From NCBI GenBank assembly GCA_018304425.1, contig JAGVWE010000003.1, positions 91,163 through 155,162 on the forward strand: a stretch of DNA of 64,000 bases, in the 5' to 3' direction. The stretch is from Candidatus Iainarchaeum sp. Lineage in GTDB: Archaea; Iainarchaeota; Iainarchaeia; Iainarchaeales; UBA10219. The position numbers were made by a program, and so were the translations under genes. Each line of letters begins with the position of its first letter. The stretch's first letter is position 1. The notes below the pieces were generated by a model that was given only the letters and a program-made list of their open reading frames with translations, ran no database searches and was not told the origin of the DNA. Below are positions 32,761 through 40,724 of the stretch, one piece after another.

Positions 32761-33624
32761 ATGCTTGGACTCCTCTTCGCCCTCGCCAGCGGGGTTTTCG
32801 AAACCCTGGTTTGGGTGCAACTCAAGGGCGCCCAAAAGAGAGGCACCCCCCTCCCGGTGCTGTTCGGCGTCGGCACGCTCCTATACGCGCTGATGTCCCT
32901 GGCCCTGCTTCCCTTCGCTGACCTGTCCAAGCTGACCCCGACGATGTGGATGCTTAGCGCGGTCAGCGCCGCCATCAACGTCATCGGCTGGTACTTCATG
33001 TTGAAAGCCATTGAGCGGCTGGAAGTCTCCATCCTCGGCTCGTTCGCCGGGGTCTACACCGTGTTTGCGGTCCTGGCCGGCGCCTTGACCCTGGGCGAAT
33101 GGCCCTCGCCCCTGGGCTGGGCTGGCATTCTCCTCGTGTTTTTCGGCCTGCAACTGGTCGACCGGTTCAAGCTTGTGACCGACCGCAGGCAACTGTGGAA
33201 AAACCCGGGCGTGCAAGTCCGCTTGGCTGCCATCGCAGCCTGGGTCATCGAAGTGTATTTCGTCAAGGAGGGCGTGGTGCTGGCCGGGCCAGTGAATTTC
33301 CACCTGCTCCGGAACGGCTTCCTGCTCCTGTTCGCGTTGCCCCTGATGTACGCGCTGGATGCCCGGGCTTTCCGCCGGTTTGCGGGCAAGCCCTGGCTCT
33401 GGGGCCAGGCGGCGGTCTGGGCGTTCTCCCGCAACGCGCAAATCTTCACCAGTTTGGTTGCCATCTCCCTCACCTTCGTCGGCTACGCCTCGGCCGTCAT
33501 GAACACGAACATCCTGTGGACCCTGGCGCTGGGCCACTTCATGCTGGGAGAAAAACGGGTGCGCGAAAAACTCGTGGCCTGTGGCGTCATCACCCTGGGA
33601 GCCGTGCTCGTCAGCCTGGCCTGA
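32761..33624 (+). CDS. EamA/DMT-family transporter
   Basis: A 287-residue protein with about 10 hydrophobic helices and two internal EamA-like halves. The first half contains FMLKAIERLEVSILGSFAGVYTVFAVLAGALTLGE, typical of this family. The substrate is unknown (metabolite or amino-acid export). ATG 32761 directly begins the first helix. Confidence 0.85.
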   Translation: MLGLLFALASGVFETLVWVQLKGAQKRGTPLPVLFGVGTLLYALMSLALLPFADLSKLTPTMWMLSAVSAAINVIGWYFMLKAIERLEVSILGSFAGVYTVFAVLAGALTLGEWPSPLGWAGILLVFFGLQLVDRFKLVTDRRQLWKNPGVQVRLAAIAAWVIEVYFVKEGVVLAGPVNFHLLRNGFLLLFALPLMYALDARAFRRFAGKPWLWGQAAVWAFSRNAQIFTSLVAISLTFVGYASAVMNTNILWTLALGHFMLGEKRVREKLVACGVITLGAVLVSLA

Positions 33625-33682
33625 CACCCGAAACGGCAGCATTTTAAACCCCAAAGCCTTACTTGTATGGGTTTTGGGGGAA

Positions 33683-34438
33683 ATGGGTTTGAATCGGAAA
33701 ACAATTTGTTTGCTGGCATTGCTTGCCCTGATGGGCTATGCCTGGGCCCACGGCGAAGCCGAAGAACACGCGGAAGAAGACCGCATGGAACCCTCCGAGT
33801 ACCTTCCCGTGGACCCCTGGCCCCTGGCCTTGTACGCGGGCGCCTTCATCCTCCTCGTTTCCTTCGTGGCCTTCATCTCCCGAAACCTGACCACGGACGC
33901 CCACAAGAAAATGTTCTTCATCCTCATCGCTGTGCCAACCGTCCTCGTCACCCTCTACATGGCCGCGACCACGGTCTACTTGAACCTGGCCTCGACCTCC
34001 GGGGGCCCGGTGCACTGGCACGCGGACTACGAGATATGGGCGTGCGGCGAAAAAGTCGAACACCTGGAGGACGCGGGCCTCCTGTCAAACACCGTTGGAA
34101 GCCCTGTGCTGCACCACCATGAAGACAACCGCATCCACGTGGAAGGCCTGGTGGTGAACAAGGAAGACATTGCCCTCGCTAAGTTCTTCAAAGTTATCGG
34201 CGGCGGCCTCACCGATTCCGCTATTACCCTCCCATTGGAGGGTGGCGCCGTGAAAACCTACCGTAACGGGGACTTGTGCCCGGACGGAAAGCCCGGCACG
34301 CTCCGCCTCTACGTCAAGGAACACCAGACCGGCCAATTCTTTGAAAGCACGGAAATCGCGGGCTACGTCATCAAGCCGGGTTTCGAGGTGCCGCCCGGGG
34401 ATTATTTGAAAATCGCGTTCGAGACGGAGGGGAACTGA
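33683..34438 (+). CDS. His-rich secreted/membrane protein, paralogue A
   Basis: A 251-residue protein with signal peptide (ICLLALLALMGYAWA), a His/Glu segment (HGEAEEHAEEDRMEP), two membrane helices, and a C-terminal domain. That domain contains VHWHADYEIWACGEKVEHLED, then SPVLHHHEDNRIHVEGLVVNKEDIALAKFF. The spaced His (HWH, HHHED, IHVEG) suggest metal binding. Paralogous domain in the gene at 35443. Its stop abuts the ATG of the CcdA-like gene, so they are coupled. Confidence 0.7.
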   Translation: MGLNRKTICLLALLALMGYAWAHGEAEEHAEEDRMEPSEYLPVDPWPLALYAGAFILLVSFVAFISRNLTTDAHKKMFFILIAVPTVLVTLYMAATTVYLNLASTSGGPVHWHADYEIWACGEKVEHLEDAGLLSNTVGSPVLHHHEDNRIHVEGLVVNKEDIALAKFFKVIGGGLTDSAITLPLEGGAVKTYRNGDLCPDGKPGTLRLYVKEHQTGQFFESTEIAGYVIKPGFEVPPGDYLKIAFETEGN

Positions 34439-35149
34439 ATGGCGGTAGCCGCTTCCCTGCCCCAACTCGGCACCGTGGTGTTCACGGCCGCCATCGACTC
34501 CATCAACCCCTGCGCGATTGGAGTGCTCATCCTCCTCATCTCAGCCATCATCGCAACGGCGCAGTCACGGGGCAGGATGCTCAAACTCGGCCTGGCCTAC
34601 ATCGCCGCGGTCTACGTAACCTATTTCCTGGCCGGCATCGGGTTGAGCCTGTTCTTCACCCAAATCCCCATCTGGCTCGCGGAATACATTTCCATCCTCG
34701 TGGGCGGCTTCATCGTCTTGGCCGGCCTCGTCGAAATCAAGGACTTCTTCTGGTACGGGCAGGGGTTTACGCTGGCGATTCACCCCGAAATGGCCAAGAG
34801 AATCAGCGACTACTCCAAGAACCTCTCGGTGCCGGGCGTCATGTTCTTGGGCGCCTTCGTTGCCGGCGTCGAACTGCCTTGCACGGGCGCGCCTTATCTG
34901 GCCATTATCCTCGTGCTCAAGGAAAGCTTCAACCTCACGGCGATAGGGTTGCTGGCCCTCTACAACGCCATCTTCGTCCTGCCCTTGCTCGTCATCCTCC
35001 TGCTGGCCTATGGCGGCATGAAGGTAACCGAGTTGAAGATGTGGAAGGACCAGAACCGGCCCTACATGCGCCTGGCCTCGGGCCTCACCATGATCGCGTT
35101 GGGCTGGCTATTGATATTTATTGCCAATGGCACCATTAACTTCGGGTAA
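34439..35149 (+). CDS. CcdA/DsbD-type transmembrane thiol transporter
   Basis: A 236-residue protein with about six helices. Two conserved Cys contexts, INPCAIGVLILL and ELPCTGAPYLAI, are the redox pair that carries reducing equivalents across the membrane in CcdA/DsbD proteins. It lies between two His-rich exported proteins, suggesting reductive delivery of electrons to metal-loaded or disulfide-containing partners outside. Confidence 0.88.
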   Translation: MAVAASLPQLGTVVFTAAIDSINPCAIGVLILLISAIIATAQSRGRMLKLGLAYIAAVYVTYFLAGIGLSLFFTQIPIWLAEYISILVGGFIVLAGLVEIKDFFWYGQGFTLAIHPEMAKRISDYSKNLSVPGVMFLGAFVAGVELPCTGAPYLAIILVLKESFNLTAIGLLALYNAIFVLPLLVILLLAYGGMKVTELKMWKDQNRPYMRLASGLTMIALGWLLIFIANGTINFG

Positions 35150-35154
35150 CGCGC

Positions 35155-35433
35155 ATGACGCACACGCTGCACATCGTGAAGCGAAAGGGCCACAAGGAAC
35201 CCTTTGACGAGAAAAAAGCGTATGGCAGCGTCTACTGGGCCTGCGCCAGCGCCCACGTGCACAAGGGCGAGTGCGAGCGCATCGCGGCCAAGGCCGTCAA
35301 GGCCCTGAACGACTTCATCCACGACAAGAAGGAAGTGGACTCCGGCGACCTCTTCGACTTCCTTGGCAGGGAACTCGAGAAGCACCACAAGGACGCGGCC
35401 TACATGTTCCGCTCGCACCGCGACCTCTCCTGA
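35155..35433 (+). CDS. Standalone ATP-cone domain protein
   Basis: A 92-residue protein: HIVKRKGHKEPFDEKKAYGSVYWACASAHV, then KAVKALNDFIHDKKEVDSGDLFDFLGRELEKHHKDAAYMFRSHRDLS. This is an ATP-cone, the allosteric nucleotide-binding domain of ribonucleotide reductase and NrdR, here on its own and without a zinc ribbon or RNR catalytic domain. No RNR gene is in the window. It lies in the same orientation as the CcdA/His-rich cluster (gaps of 5 and 9 nt). Confidence 0.85.
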   Translation: MTHTLHIVKRKGHKEPFDEKKAYGSVYWACASAHVHKGECERIAAKAVKALNDFIHDKKEVDSGDLFDFLGRELEKHHKDAAYMFRSHRDLS

Positions 35434-35442
35434 GGCAAACGC

Positions 35443-35958
35443 ATGGACAAGAAACTCGTCATCTACGCTTTGTCCGCCCTGATTGTCACGGCCCTGATTT
35501 TCGGGCTCGCCTCCAACCAGGCCAAGCCCCAGGAAATCCACCACCACTTCGACTTCCTTCTCTATCTCGACGGCCAAGCCGTGGACTTGGGCCAAGACCA
35601 ATACCAAGCCACGGCGGAGCATCCATTGGACGAACGCGTGCACCTGCACGACGGCAACGGAAAAGTCGTGCACATCCACGCCGCGGAAGTAACCCTGGAC
35701 GACTTCCTGGACAGCCTCGGCATCGAACTCCACGAAGTCGAGGGGCTGCGCATCTACGTCAACGGCCGAGAGGAAAAGCTTGGCCTAGACTATCAACCAA
35801 AAGATCTTGACCAAATCCTGGTTACGGACAGCGCCAGCGAAGCAACCATCCAAGAACAGCTGGCCTCCCTCACCAACAACGCCTGCATTTACTCCGAGAA
35901 ATGCCCCGAAAGAGGCAAACCCCCGACGGAAAGCTGCGTCGGGCAATGCGTGATTTGA
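35443..35958 (+). CDS. His-rich exported protein, paralogue B
   Basis: A 171-residue protein with signal anchor (IYALSALIVTALIFGLAS) and an external domain: EIHHHFDFLLYLDGQAVDL, ERVHLHDGNGKVVHIHAAEVTLDDFLDSLGI. It aligns with paralogue A at the HHH/HWH-x-D start, VHLHDGN/LHHHEDN and IH-x-H/IHVEG blocks. The C-terminus has four Cys (NACIYSEKCPER, ESCVGQC). Metal (Cu, Fe or Zn) binding is inferred. Confidence 0.72.
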   Translation: MDKKLVIYALSALIVTALIFGLASNQAKPQEIHHHFDFLLYLDGQAVDLGQDQYQATAEHPLDERVHLHDGNGKVVHIHAAEVTLDDFLDSLGIELHEVEGLRIYVNGREEKLGLDYQPKDLDQILVTDSASEATIQEQLASLTNNACIYSEKCPERGKPPTESCVGQCVI

Positions 35959-36516
35959 ATGGAAACCGACGGCGACCACATCTATATCAACCGCAAATTC
36001 GTGCCAAAGACCCTATTGATGGGGATTTTTCTGCTGGCGCTGGGCGGAGCCCCCTTCCTGTTACCAGACGCCTCCACACTCTGGGAAACAAGCCGAGACG
36101 AAGGGATGGCATGGACCTGGCCCTTCGTGTTATTCCTCGGCGCGTGCGCAATCGTGCTCTCTGTCAAGTACTATTTTTTCCCGCAACCGCTCTTTGTGCT
36201 CTCTGCGGAAGGCATTGAATGGGGGCGGAAAGTCCGCGGCTTCAAACTCGCCTGGACTGAAATCAAGGCCCTGCAGGCGTTCACGGTCACCCACGAGAAC
36301 ACCCCTGTTATGCGGGGCCTGGGCGTGGTGCTTGCCAACCCCGAAGCCGTCTTCGAACGTTTCAAAACAGTCGACAAAATCATGGCGCTTGCCTCGGAGG
36401 CAACCGGCTCCCCGGTTGTCTACCTGCCCCTGGACAACCTGAGCGTGAGCGATGAAGAACTCTTGGCGCGCATCCGCAAGTACTTCCAGGGCCCCATCGA
36501 ACTCAAGTCAACGTAG
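35959..36516 (+). CDS. Two-helix membrane protein with bacterial-PH-like domain
   Basis: A 185-residue protein with two hydrophobic helices (LLMGIFLLALGGAPFLL, WPFVLFLGACAIVLSVKYYF), then a C-terminal domain beginning PLFVLSAEGIEWGRKVRGFKLAWTEIKALQAF. The pattern (W-x-EI-x-xL after a G-ieW strand) is like STM3941/bPH-type proteins of unknown function. ATG immediately follows the previous stop, so it belongs to the same transcript as 33683-35958. Confidence 0.6.
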   Translation: METDGDHIYINRKFVPKTLLMGIFLLALGGAPFLLPDASTLWETSRDEGMAWTWPFVLFLGACAIVLSVKYYFFPQPLFVLSAEGIEWGRKVRGFKLAWTEIKALQAFTVTHENTPVMRGLGVVLANPEAVFERFKTVDKIMALASEATGSPVVYLPLDNLSVSDEELLARIRKYFQGPIELKST

Positions 36517-36555
36517 GACGTGCTTCGCGGCCTTGAGCACGCTGGCAGAAGGGCT

Positions 36556-36576
36556 GGCCACACCGGTTACGTGGCC
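36556..36576. terminator. Stem-loop GGCCAC-N9-GTGGCC
   Basis: A 6-bp perfect GC-rich stem with a 9-nt loop 40 nt after the last gene of the CcdA/His-rich cluster. It may mark the transcript end, though no T-run follows. Confidence 0.35.
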
Positions 36577-36668
36577 TCACTTGGCACCGGAAATACACTC
36601 CCCATAGCATTAAAAATCGGTTCAAGGAAAGAATTGGAAAGACGCGACCCAACATTTTTGGTGTGGCC

Positions 36669-37493
36669 ATGAGAGAGGAAAGCGCACTAGTCGTATTCCA
36701 AGACCGAAAAATACGGCGAACCTGGCATGCAGGCGAATGGTTTTATTCCGCCACGGACATCGTTCAAGTCCTTTCAGACAGCCCTGCACCAAGGCAGTAT
36801 TGGGGGGTTTTAAAGGCTCGCGAGCCCCAACTGTTAACATTTTGTTTACGGTTGAAATTGCCAGCCGAAGACGGAAAACTTCGTTTAACTGACTGCGTTA
36901 ACACTCGAAACGCATTCCGACTCATCCAGTCCGTTCCATCCAAGAAAGCAGAGCCCTTCAAGCAGTGGCTGGCGCAACTAGGCAAGGAACGAATCGATGA
37001 AATAGAAGACCCTGAGTTGGCACAGAACAGGGTAAAGGATTATTACGAACTTAAAGGCTATCCACAGGACTGGATTGACAAACGCCTGCGCGGCATAACC
37101 GTCAGACAGGAATTGACGGACGAATGGAAGAACCGATACGTTACCGAAGAAAAGGAATTCGCGATACTCACCAATGAAATCAGCCGCGCAACCTTCGACA
37201 AAAGCATTCAAGAATACAAGAAGTTAAAGGGCTTGACGAAGAAAAACCAGAACTTGCGCGACCACATCACTGATTGGGAACTCATCCTCACTATGGTGGG
37301 AGAAAAGGCCACAACTGACATAACCAAGGCCAGGGACTCCAAGGGATTCCCAAAATGCAGGCAATCCGCCCAGGCAGGTGGGAAAATCGCCCGCAATACG
37401 CGGAAGGAACTCGAGCGAAAAACCGGAAAACCCGTAGTTTCCAGCGAAAACTTCAGGCACCTCACCGAAAACAAGAAAAAACGACTCGTTTAA
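36669..37493 (+). CDS. BRO-N/DinD-like protein
   Basis: A 274-residue protein. The N-terminal BRO domain reads ALVVFQDRKIRRTWHAGEWFYSATDIVQVLSD, then QYWGVLKAREPQLLTF, RLTDCVNTRNAFRLIQSVPSKKAEPFKQWLAQLGKERIDE. The C-terminal half (ELKGYPQDWIDKRLRGITVRQELTDEW) matches E. coli DinD, also about 275 residues. DNA binding or damage response is implied. It is AT-richer than its neighbours and isolated, consistent with transfer. Confidence 0.9.
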   Translation: MREESALVVFQDRKIRRTWHAGEWFYSATDIVQVLSDSPAPRQYWGVLKAREPQLLTFCLRLKLPAEDGKLRLTDCVNTRNAFRLIQSVPSKKAEPFKQWLAQLGKERIDEIEDPELAQNRVKDYYELKGYPQDWIDKRLRGITVRQELTDEWKNRYVTEEKEFAILTNEISRATFDKSIQEYKKLKGLTKKNQNLRDHITDWELILTMVGEKATTDITKARDSKGFPKCRQSAQAGGKIARNTRKELERKTGKPVVSSENFRHLTENKKKRLV

Positions 37494-37506
37494 AGCGCCG
37501 GCGCCC

Positions 37507-38508
37507 TCACACCACTTTCTTCGCCGCCTTGAGCGCGCGGTTCATGAGGGTAAGCCCGATGCCTTTTTCCGGCACGCCCTCGACGACGATGCGGCCAATG
37601 CCAGCCTTGTCGAGGAGGCGGAAGTAGGCGAAGAGCCTGCGGGCGAAGGCCTTCACCGAGGGGAACACGATGACGATTGCATCCGCCTTGACGCGCGAAC
37701 GCGTGGTCAGCACGGCCGTGCGCCTGCCCTTCGCGCCCTTCAGGGCCTTCCCGAGCTTGCGGCTGGACAACGGCGGCCGGATGACCACGACTTCGGCCTT
37801 CGGCGCGTAATGCCGGTACTTCATGCCCGGGGAAAGCGCCTTGCCCCGCACCGCGCCGTGCCGCTTGACGGAGGCGTGGACGCGCACGCGGCCAATCGCC
37901 TTGCGTAGTTGCTCCAGCGTCACCGCACCCGGCCGCAGCAACTCGGGAACCGGCCGACTCAAGTCCACAATAGTGGACTCCACGCCGTGCTCGGTCGGCC
38001 CCCCATCGAGGACGGCCTCGATGCGACCCCGCAGGTCTTCGACGACGTGCTGCGCGTCCGTGGGGCTCGGTTTTCCGGCGACGTTCGCCGAAGGCGCGGC
38101 GATGGGGCAGCCGGCGGCGCGAATCAATTGGAGTGCAACCGGATGGTCGGGCATGCGCACGGCCACGGTTTGCAGGCCGCCGGAGACCACGGATGGCACG
38201 CGCGCGGTTTTGCGGAGGACGAGCGTCAACGGGCCGGGCCAGAATTTTTTCATCAGCTTGCGGGCGGAAGATGGAATTTCGGCAACCAGCCTCCCCAGTT
38301 CACTCTGCCGTGCAACGTGCACGATGAGCGGGTTGTCGCTGGGCCTGTGCTTGGCCTTGAAAATCTTGCGACAGGCCCGCGCATGGAAGGCATCGGCTCC
38401 GAGGCCGTACACGGTTTCCGTGGGAAAAGCCACCAGGCCACCGCGGCGAAGGATAGCCGCCGCTTTTTTGATGCCGGCCTCATCCGGTTTCAGCAACAAG
38501 GTGCGCAT
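37507..38508 (-). CDS. sua5: Sua5/YrdC-family threonylcarbamoyl-AMP synthase
   Basis: Makes threonylcarbamoyl-AMP for tRNA t6A37. The 333 residues include the YrdC domain (KKAAAILRRGGLVAFPTETVYGLGADAF, KHRPSDNPLIVHV, FWPGPLTLVL, AVRMPDHPVA, PIAAPSANVAGKPSPT, STIVDLS) and a C-terminal Sua5 domain after YRHYAPKA. It is the last gene of the RuBisCO operon (4-nt gap). t6A would be needed by the tRNA-Ile in this window. Confidence 0.95.
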   Translation of the reverse strand: MRTLLLKPDEAGIKKAAAILRRGGLVAFPTETVYGLGADAFHARACRKIFKAKHRPSDNPLIVHVARQSELGRLVAEIPSSARKLMKKFWPGPLTLVLRKTARVPSVVSGGLQTVAVRMPDHPVALQLIRAAGCPIAAPSANVAGKPSPTDAQHVVEDLRGRIEAVLDGGPTEHGVESTIVDLSRPVPELLRPGAVTLEQLRKAIGRVRVHASVKRHGAVRGKALSPGMKYRHYAPKAEVVVIRPPLSSRKLGKALKGAKGRRTAVLTTRSRVKADAIVIVFPSVKAFARRLFAYFRLLDKAGIGRIVVEGVPEKGIGLTLMNRALKAAKKVV

Positions 38509-38512
38509 CCCA

Positions 38513-38854
38513 TCAGCCCAGAAACTCCTTCAAGGCCACGGCGTTGTTGCGCGCTATGTCTTTTGCGCCGAACAAGAGCATGACCACCTTATGCCTTTTC
38601 TCCAGCATTTTCAGCTTTCCCGCCCATTCCTTGTTTTGCCTCAACTCGGCGGCATACTTTTTCCGGAAGGCCGGCCACTTGGCCGGGTCGTGGGCAAACC
38701 ACTTGCGCAGCGCGTCGGAGGGCGCGATTTCCTTCAGCCACTCGTCGATGGAAGCCTTTTCCTTTGTCAGGCCGCGCGGCCAGAGCCGGTCAACGAGAAC
38801 CCTGCAACCGTCTTCTTTCGCCGGCGCCTCATACACCCGTTTTACCCTGAACAT
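38513..38854 (-). CDS. DUF488 family protein
   Basis: A 113-residue protein: FRVKRVYEAPAKEDGCRVLVDRLWPRGLTKEKASIDEWLKEIAPSDALRKWFAHDPAKW and VVMLLFGAKDIARNNAVALKEFL. This is the RLWPRG...WFxHDPxKW signature of DUF488, sometimes annotated as a uroporphyrin-III C-methyltransferase neighbour. The role is unknown. GTG 38863 would overlap the hemerythrin stop; ATG 38854 is chosen. Confidence 0.88.
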   Translation of the reverse strand: MFRVKRVYEAPAKEDGCRVLVDRLWPRGLTKEKASIDEWLKEIAPSDALRKWFAHDPAKWPAFRKKYAAELRQNKEWAGKLKMLEKRHKVVMLLFGAKDIARNNAVALKEFLG

Positions 38855-38855
38855 C

Positions 38856-39323
38856 TCATTCACAGCATTTATTGTATTTTTCCGGGGGCAAGGCCCTCAT
38901 CCTGGCAAAGGCTTCGGCCCGTTCTTTTTCGCTCACCGACTGGTCAATCCAGGGGTAGAGGATGTTTTCCTCCTTCTCGTTGTGGGCCTTCAGGACCTCC
39001 AGAAGGCCCTCTTCCGCTTCACCCGCCGCCGGGTTTTTTTCCCCAAACTTGTCGTGGATTTCCTCCAAAAACCCCTTGATTTGGCGGTGCTCCTGCCGCA
39101 TGACAGCGGTTGGCCCGGCCTCCTTCATACCTGTGCGTTCCTCGAACAAGGGAAAGAGGATTTCCTCCTCCCATACGATGTGGCGCTGCAGCCCGACCTT
39201 GAATCCGGCGAAAAAGCGGAGCGCCCCCGCTTTGTCTTTTGGGAGGGCCCTCAAATATTCCTGGAAAATGGCGTCCAGCCGGTCATGGTCCGCGCCCATG
39301 AAGTCCTTCACCTTCTCGGTCAT
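38856..39323 (-). CDS. Hemerythrin-domain protein
   Basis: A 155-residue four-helix diiron protein. The metal residues are visible: DHDRLDAIFQEYL, LQRHIVWEEEILFPLFE (H-x3-E), MRQEHRQIKGFL (H), and LKAHNEKEENILYPWID (H-x4-E). It binds O2 or senses oxygen or NO and may protect iron proteins. It sits 4 nt after RuBisCO, the O2-sensitive enzyme, and 1 nt before DUF488. Confidence 0.92.
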   Translation of the reverse strand: MTEKVKDFMGADHDRLDAIFQEYLRALPKDKAGALRFFAGFKVGLQRHIVWEEEILFPLFEERTGMKEAGPTAVMRQEHRQIKGFLEEIHDKFGEKNPAAGEAEEGLLEVLKAHNEKEENILYPWIDQSVSEKERAEAFARMRALPPEKYNKCCE

Positions 39324-39327
39324 GCCC

Positions 39328-40635
39328 TCACCTGGGCCTCGTGTAACCCCAGTAGTCCATGGCCTGCTGGAGCGCCTTGCAGGATGCGGAGGCCTCTTCC
39401 AGGCTCTTGCCTTCGAGCTTGGCTTCCAGGGCCGCCCGCATGGCAATAGCCCCCGCGTGGCTGCCTTTGGGGTGACCGTGCACGCCGCCGCCCAGCTGGA
39501 GCATGATTTCGGTGCCCAGCAAGTCGATGATTTGCGGGATGAGGCCGGGCTGCAGGCCCCCGGAGGCAACCGGGAAAACGGGTTTCGTGTCCAGCCAGTC
39601 CTCGGCCAGGCAATGCTCTACCGGGTTCTCCCTGACTTTCTGTTGGGTGATGTGCTCCTGCACATCCAAGACCTCGTGCTTGGGCGAAACCATTTTCCCG
39701 ATGTGGGTGCCGATGTGGTACTGGTCGACGCCGAGGAGGCGCACGACCTCGCCCACGGCGAGGTTCGAGAAACCATGTTTCGGGTTCCGGTCGAAGGCCC
39801 CGTGGAAGGCGCGGTGGGCGTGGATGGCGAGGCCCAGGTCCGCGCAGTGCTCGCGCAGGGTTCTGACGCTCGTCCAGCCAGAGGTTATCACATCAATCAT
39901 GGCGTACTCGCCGCCCTCGCGCGCGACGAACTTTGCCCTCCGAAGCATTTCGTCCGTGGTCGGGGCGGTCACGTTAATCAAGTAACTCTTCTTTTCGCCG
40001 GTTTCCTTCTCGGCCTTGTCCCGCAACTTCAGCGAGAGCTTGACGCGCTTCTCGAAGGGATTGAATTTCTGGTTGCTCAGGTTCTCGTCGTCCTTGAGCA
40101 GGTCCAAGCCTCCCGTCCAGATGTCGTAACCGATTTGCGCGTGCTCTTTCGTGGTCATGCCGACCTTGGGCTTGGGCACGCTGAGCATGAGCGGCCGCTT
40201 CTTGACGCCGAAAATCTTCCGAATCCCTTTGATGCCGAACTGCGGGCCGGGAAAGGCCTTGACTATCTTGGCCGGCCACTTCACATCCTGCAAGCGCAGG
40301 GAAGAAACGGCTTTCATGCCGAAGTCGTTGCCGGCAATCGAGGCCAGGATTTGCGCCATGTTGCCGTACTCGAAGTGGTCCACGGGGTAAGCGATTTTAA
40401 TCCAGCCGTCCTTGCCGGCCCAGAAGACCTTGGCCGCGACCTTCTTGACGTGCTCGTACTTCAAGCCCACGACCTTGGCCCAGGTGCCAATCGAGCTCTC
40501 GGAGGCAACCGCGCCCCAGGCGCGCTTCTTGGTCTCCCACCCTGGAACCCCCACGCGGAAGCTCACAATCATGTCGGATTTAGCTGGTTTATAGGAAAGG
40601 TCAACGAAGTCTTCATAGCCGGCCAAAGCGCTCAC
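39328..40635 (-). CDS. rbcL: Form III-like RuBisCO large subunit
   Basis: 435 residues. Active-site blocks: KPKVGMTTKEHA (Lys175 region), GGLDLLKDDENL (carbamylated Lys with Asp and Glu), AHRAFHGAFDR, YHIGTHIGKM (loop 6 Lys), VASGGLQPG, and QLGGGVHGHPKGSHAGA. Loop 6 reads GKMVSP instead of the usual GK(M/L)EG. Likely acts in AMP/nucleoside salvage giving 3-phosphoglycerate. GTG 40635 (VSALAGYEDFVDL) is chosen as the beginning of homology, with GAGG just upstream. First gene of a four-gene operon. Confidence 0.92.
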   Translation of the reverse strand: MSALAGYEDFVDLSYKPAKSDMIVSFRVGVPGWETKKRAWGAVASESSIGTWAKVVGLKYEHVKKVAAKVFWAGKDGWIKIAYPVDHFEYGNMAQILASIAGNDFGMKAVSSLRLQDVKWPAKIVKAFPGPQFGIKGIRKIFGVKKRPLMLSVPKPKVGMTTKEHAQIGYDIWTGGLDLLKDDENLSNQKFNPFEKRVKLSLKLRDKAEKETGEKKSYLINVTAPTTDEMLRRAKFVAREGGEYAMIDVITSGWTSVRTLREHCADLGLAIHAHRAFHGAFDRNPKHGFSNLAVGEVVRLLGVDQYHIGTHIGKMVSPKHEVLDVQEHITQQKVRENPVEHCLAEDWLDTKPVFPVASGGLQPGLIPQIIDLLGTEIMLQLGGGVHGHPKGSHAGAIAMRAALEAKLEGKSLEEASASCKALQQAMDYWGYTRPR

Positions 40636-40724
40636 CTCACGCGGAAAACAACAGAATAAGGTTGAACCCGTATAAATAGTTGCCGCCCGAAAGGAATAAA
40701 TGGAAGCGACGCCCACCTATTACC

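Noticed and set aside
38962..40659. 565-codon plus-strand frame opposite hemerythrin and RuBisCO
   Set aside because: The opposite strand encodes two recognised enzymes with conserved active-site motifs. The plus frame is low-complexity and lacks family features.
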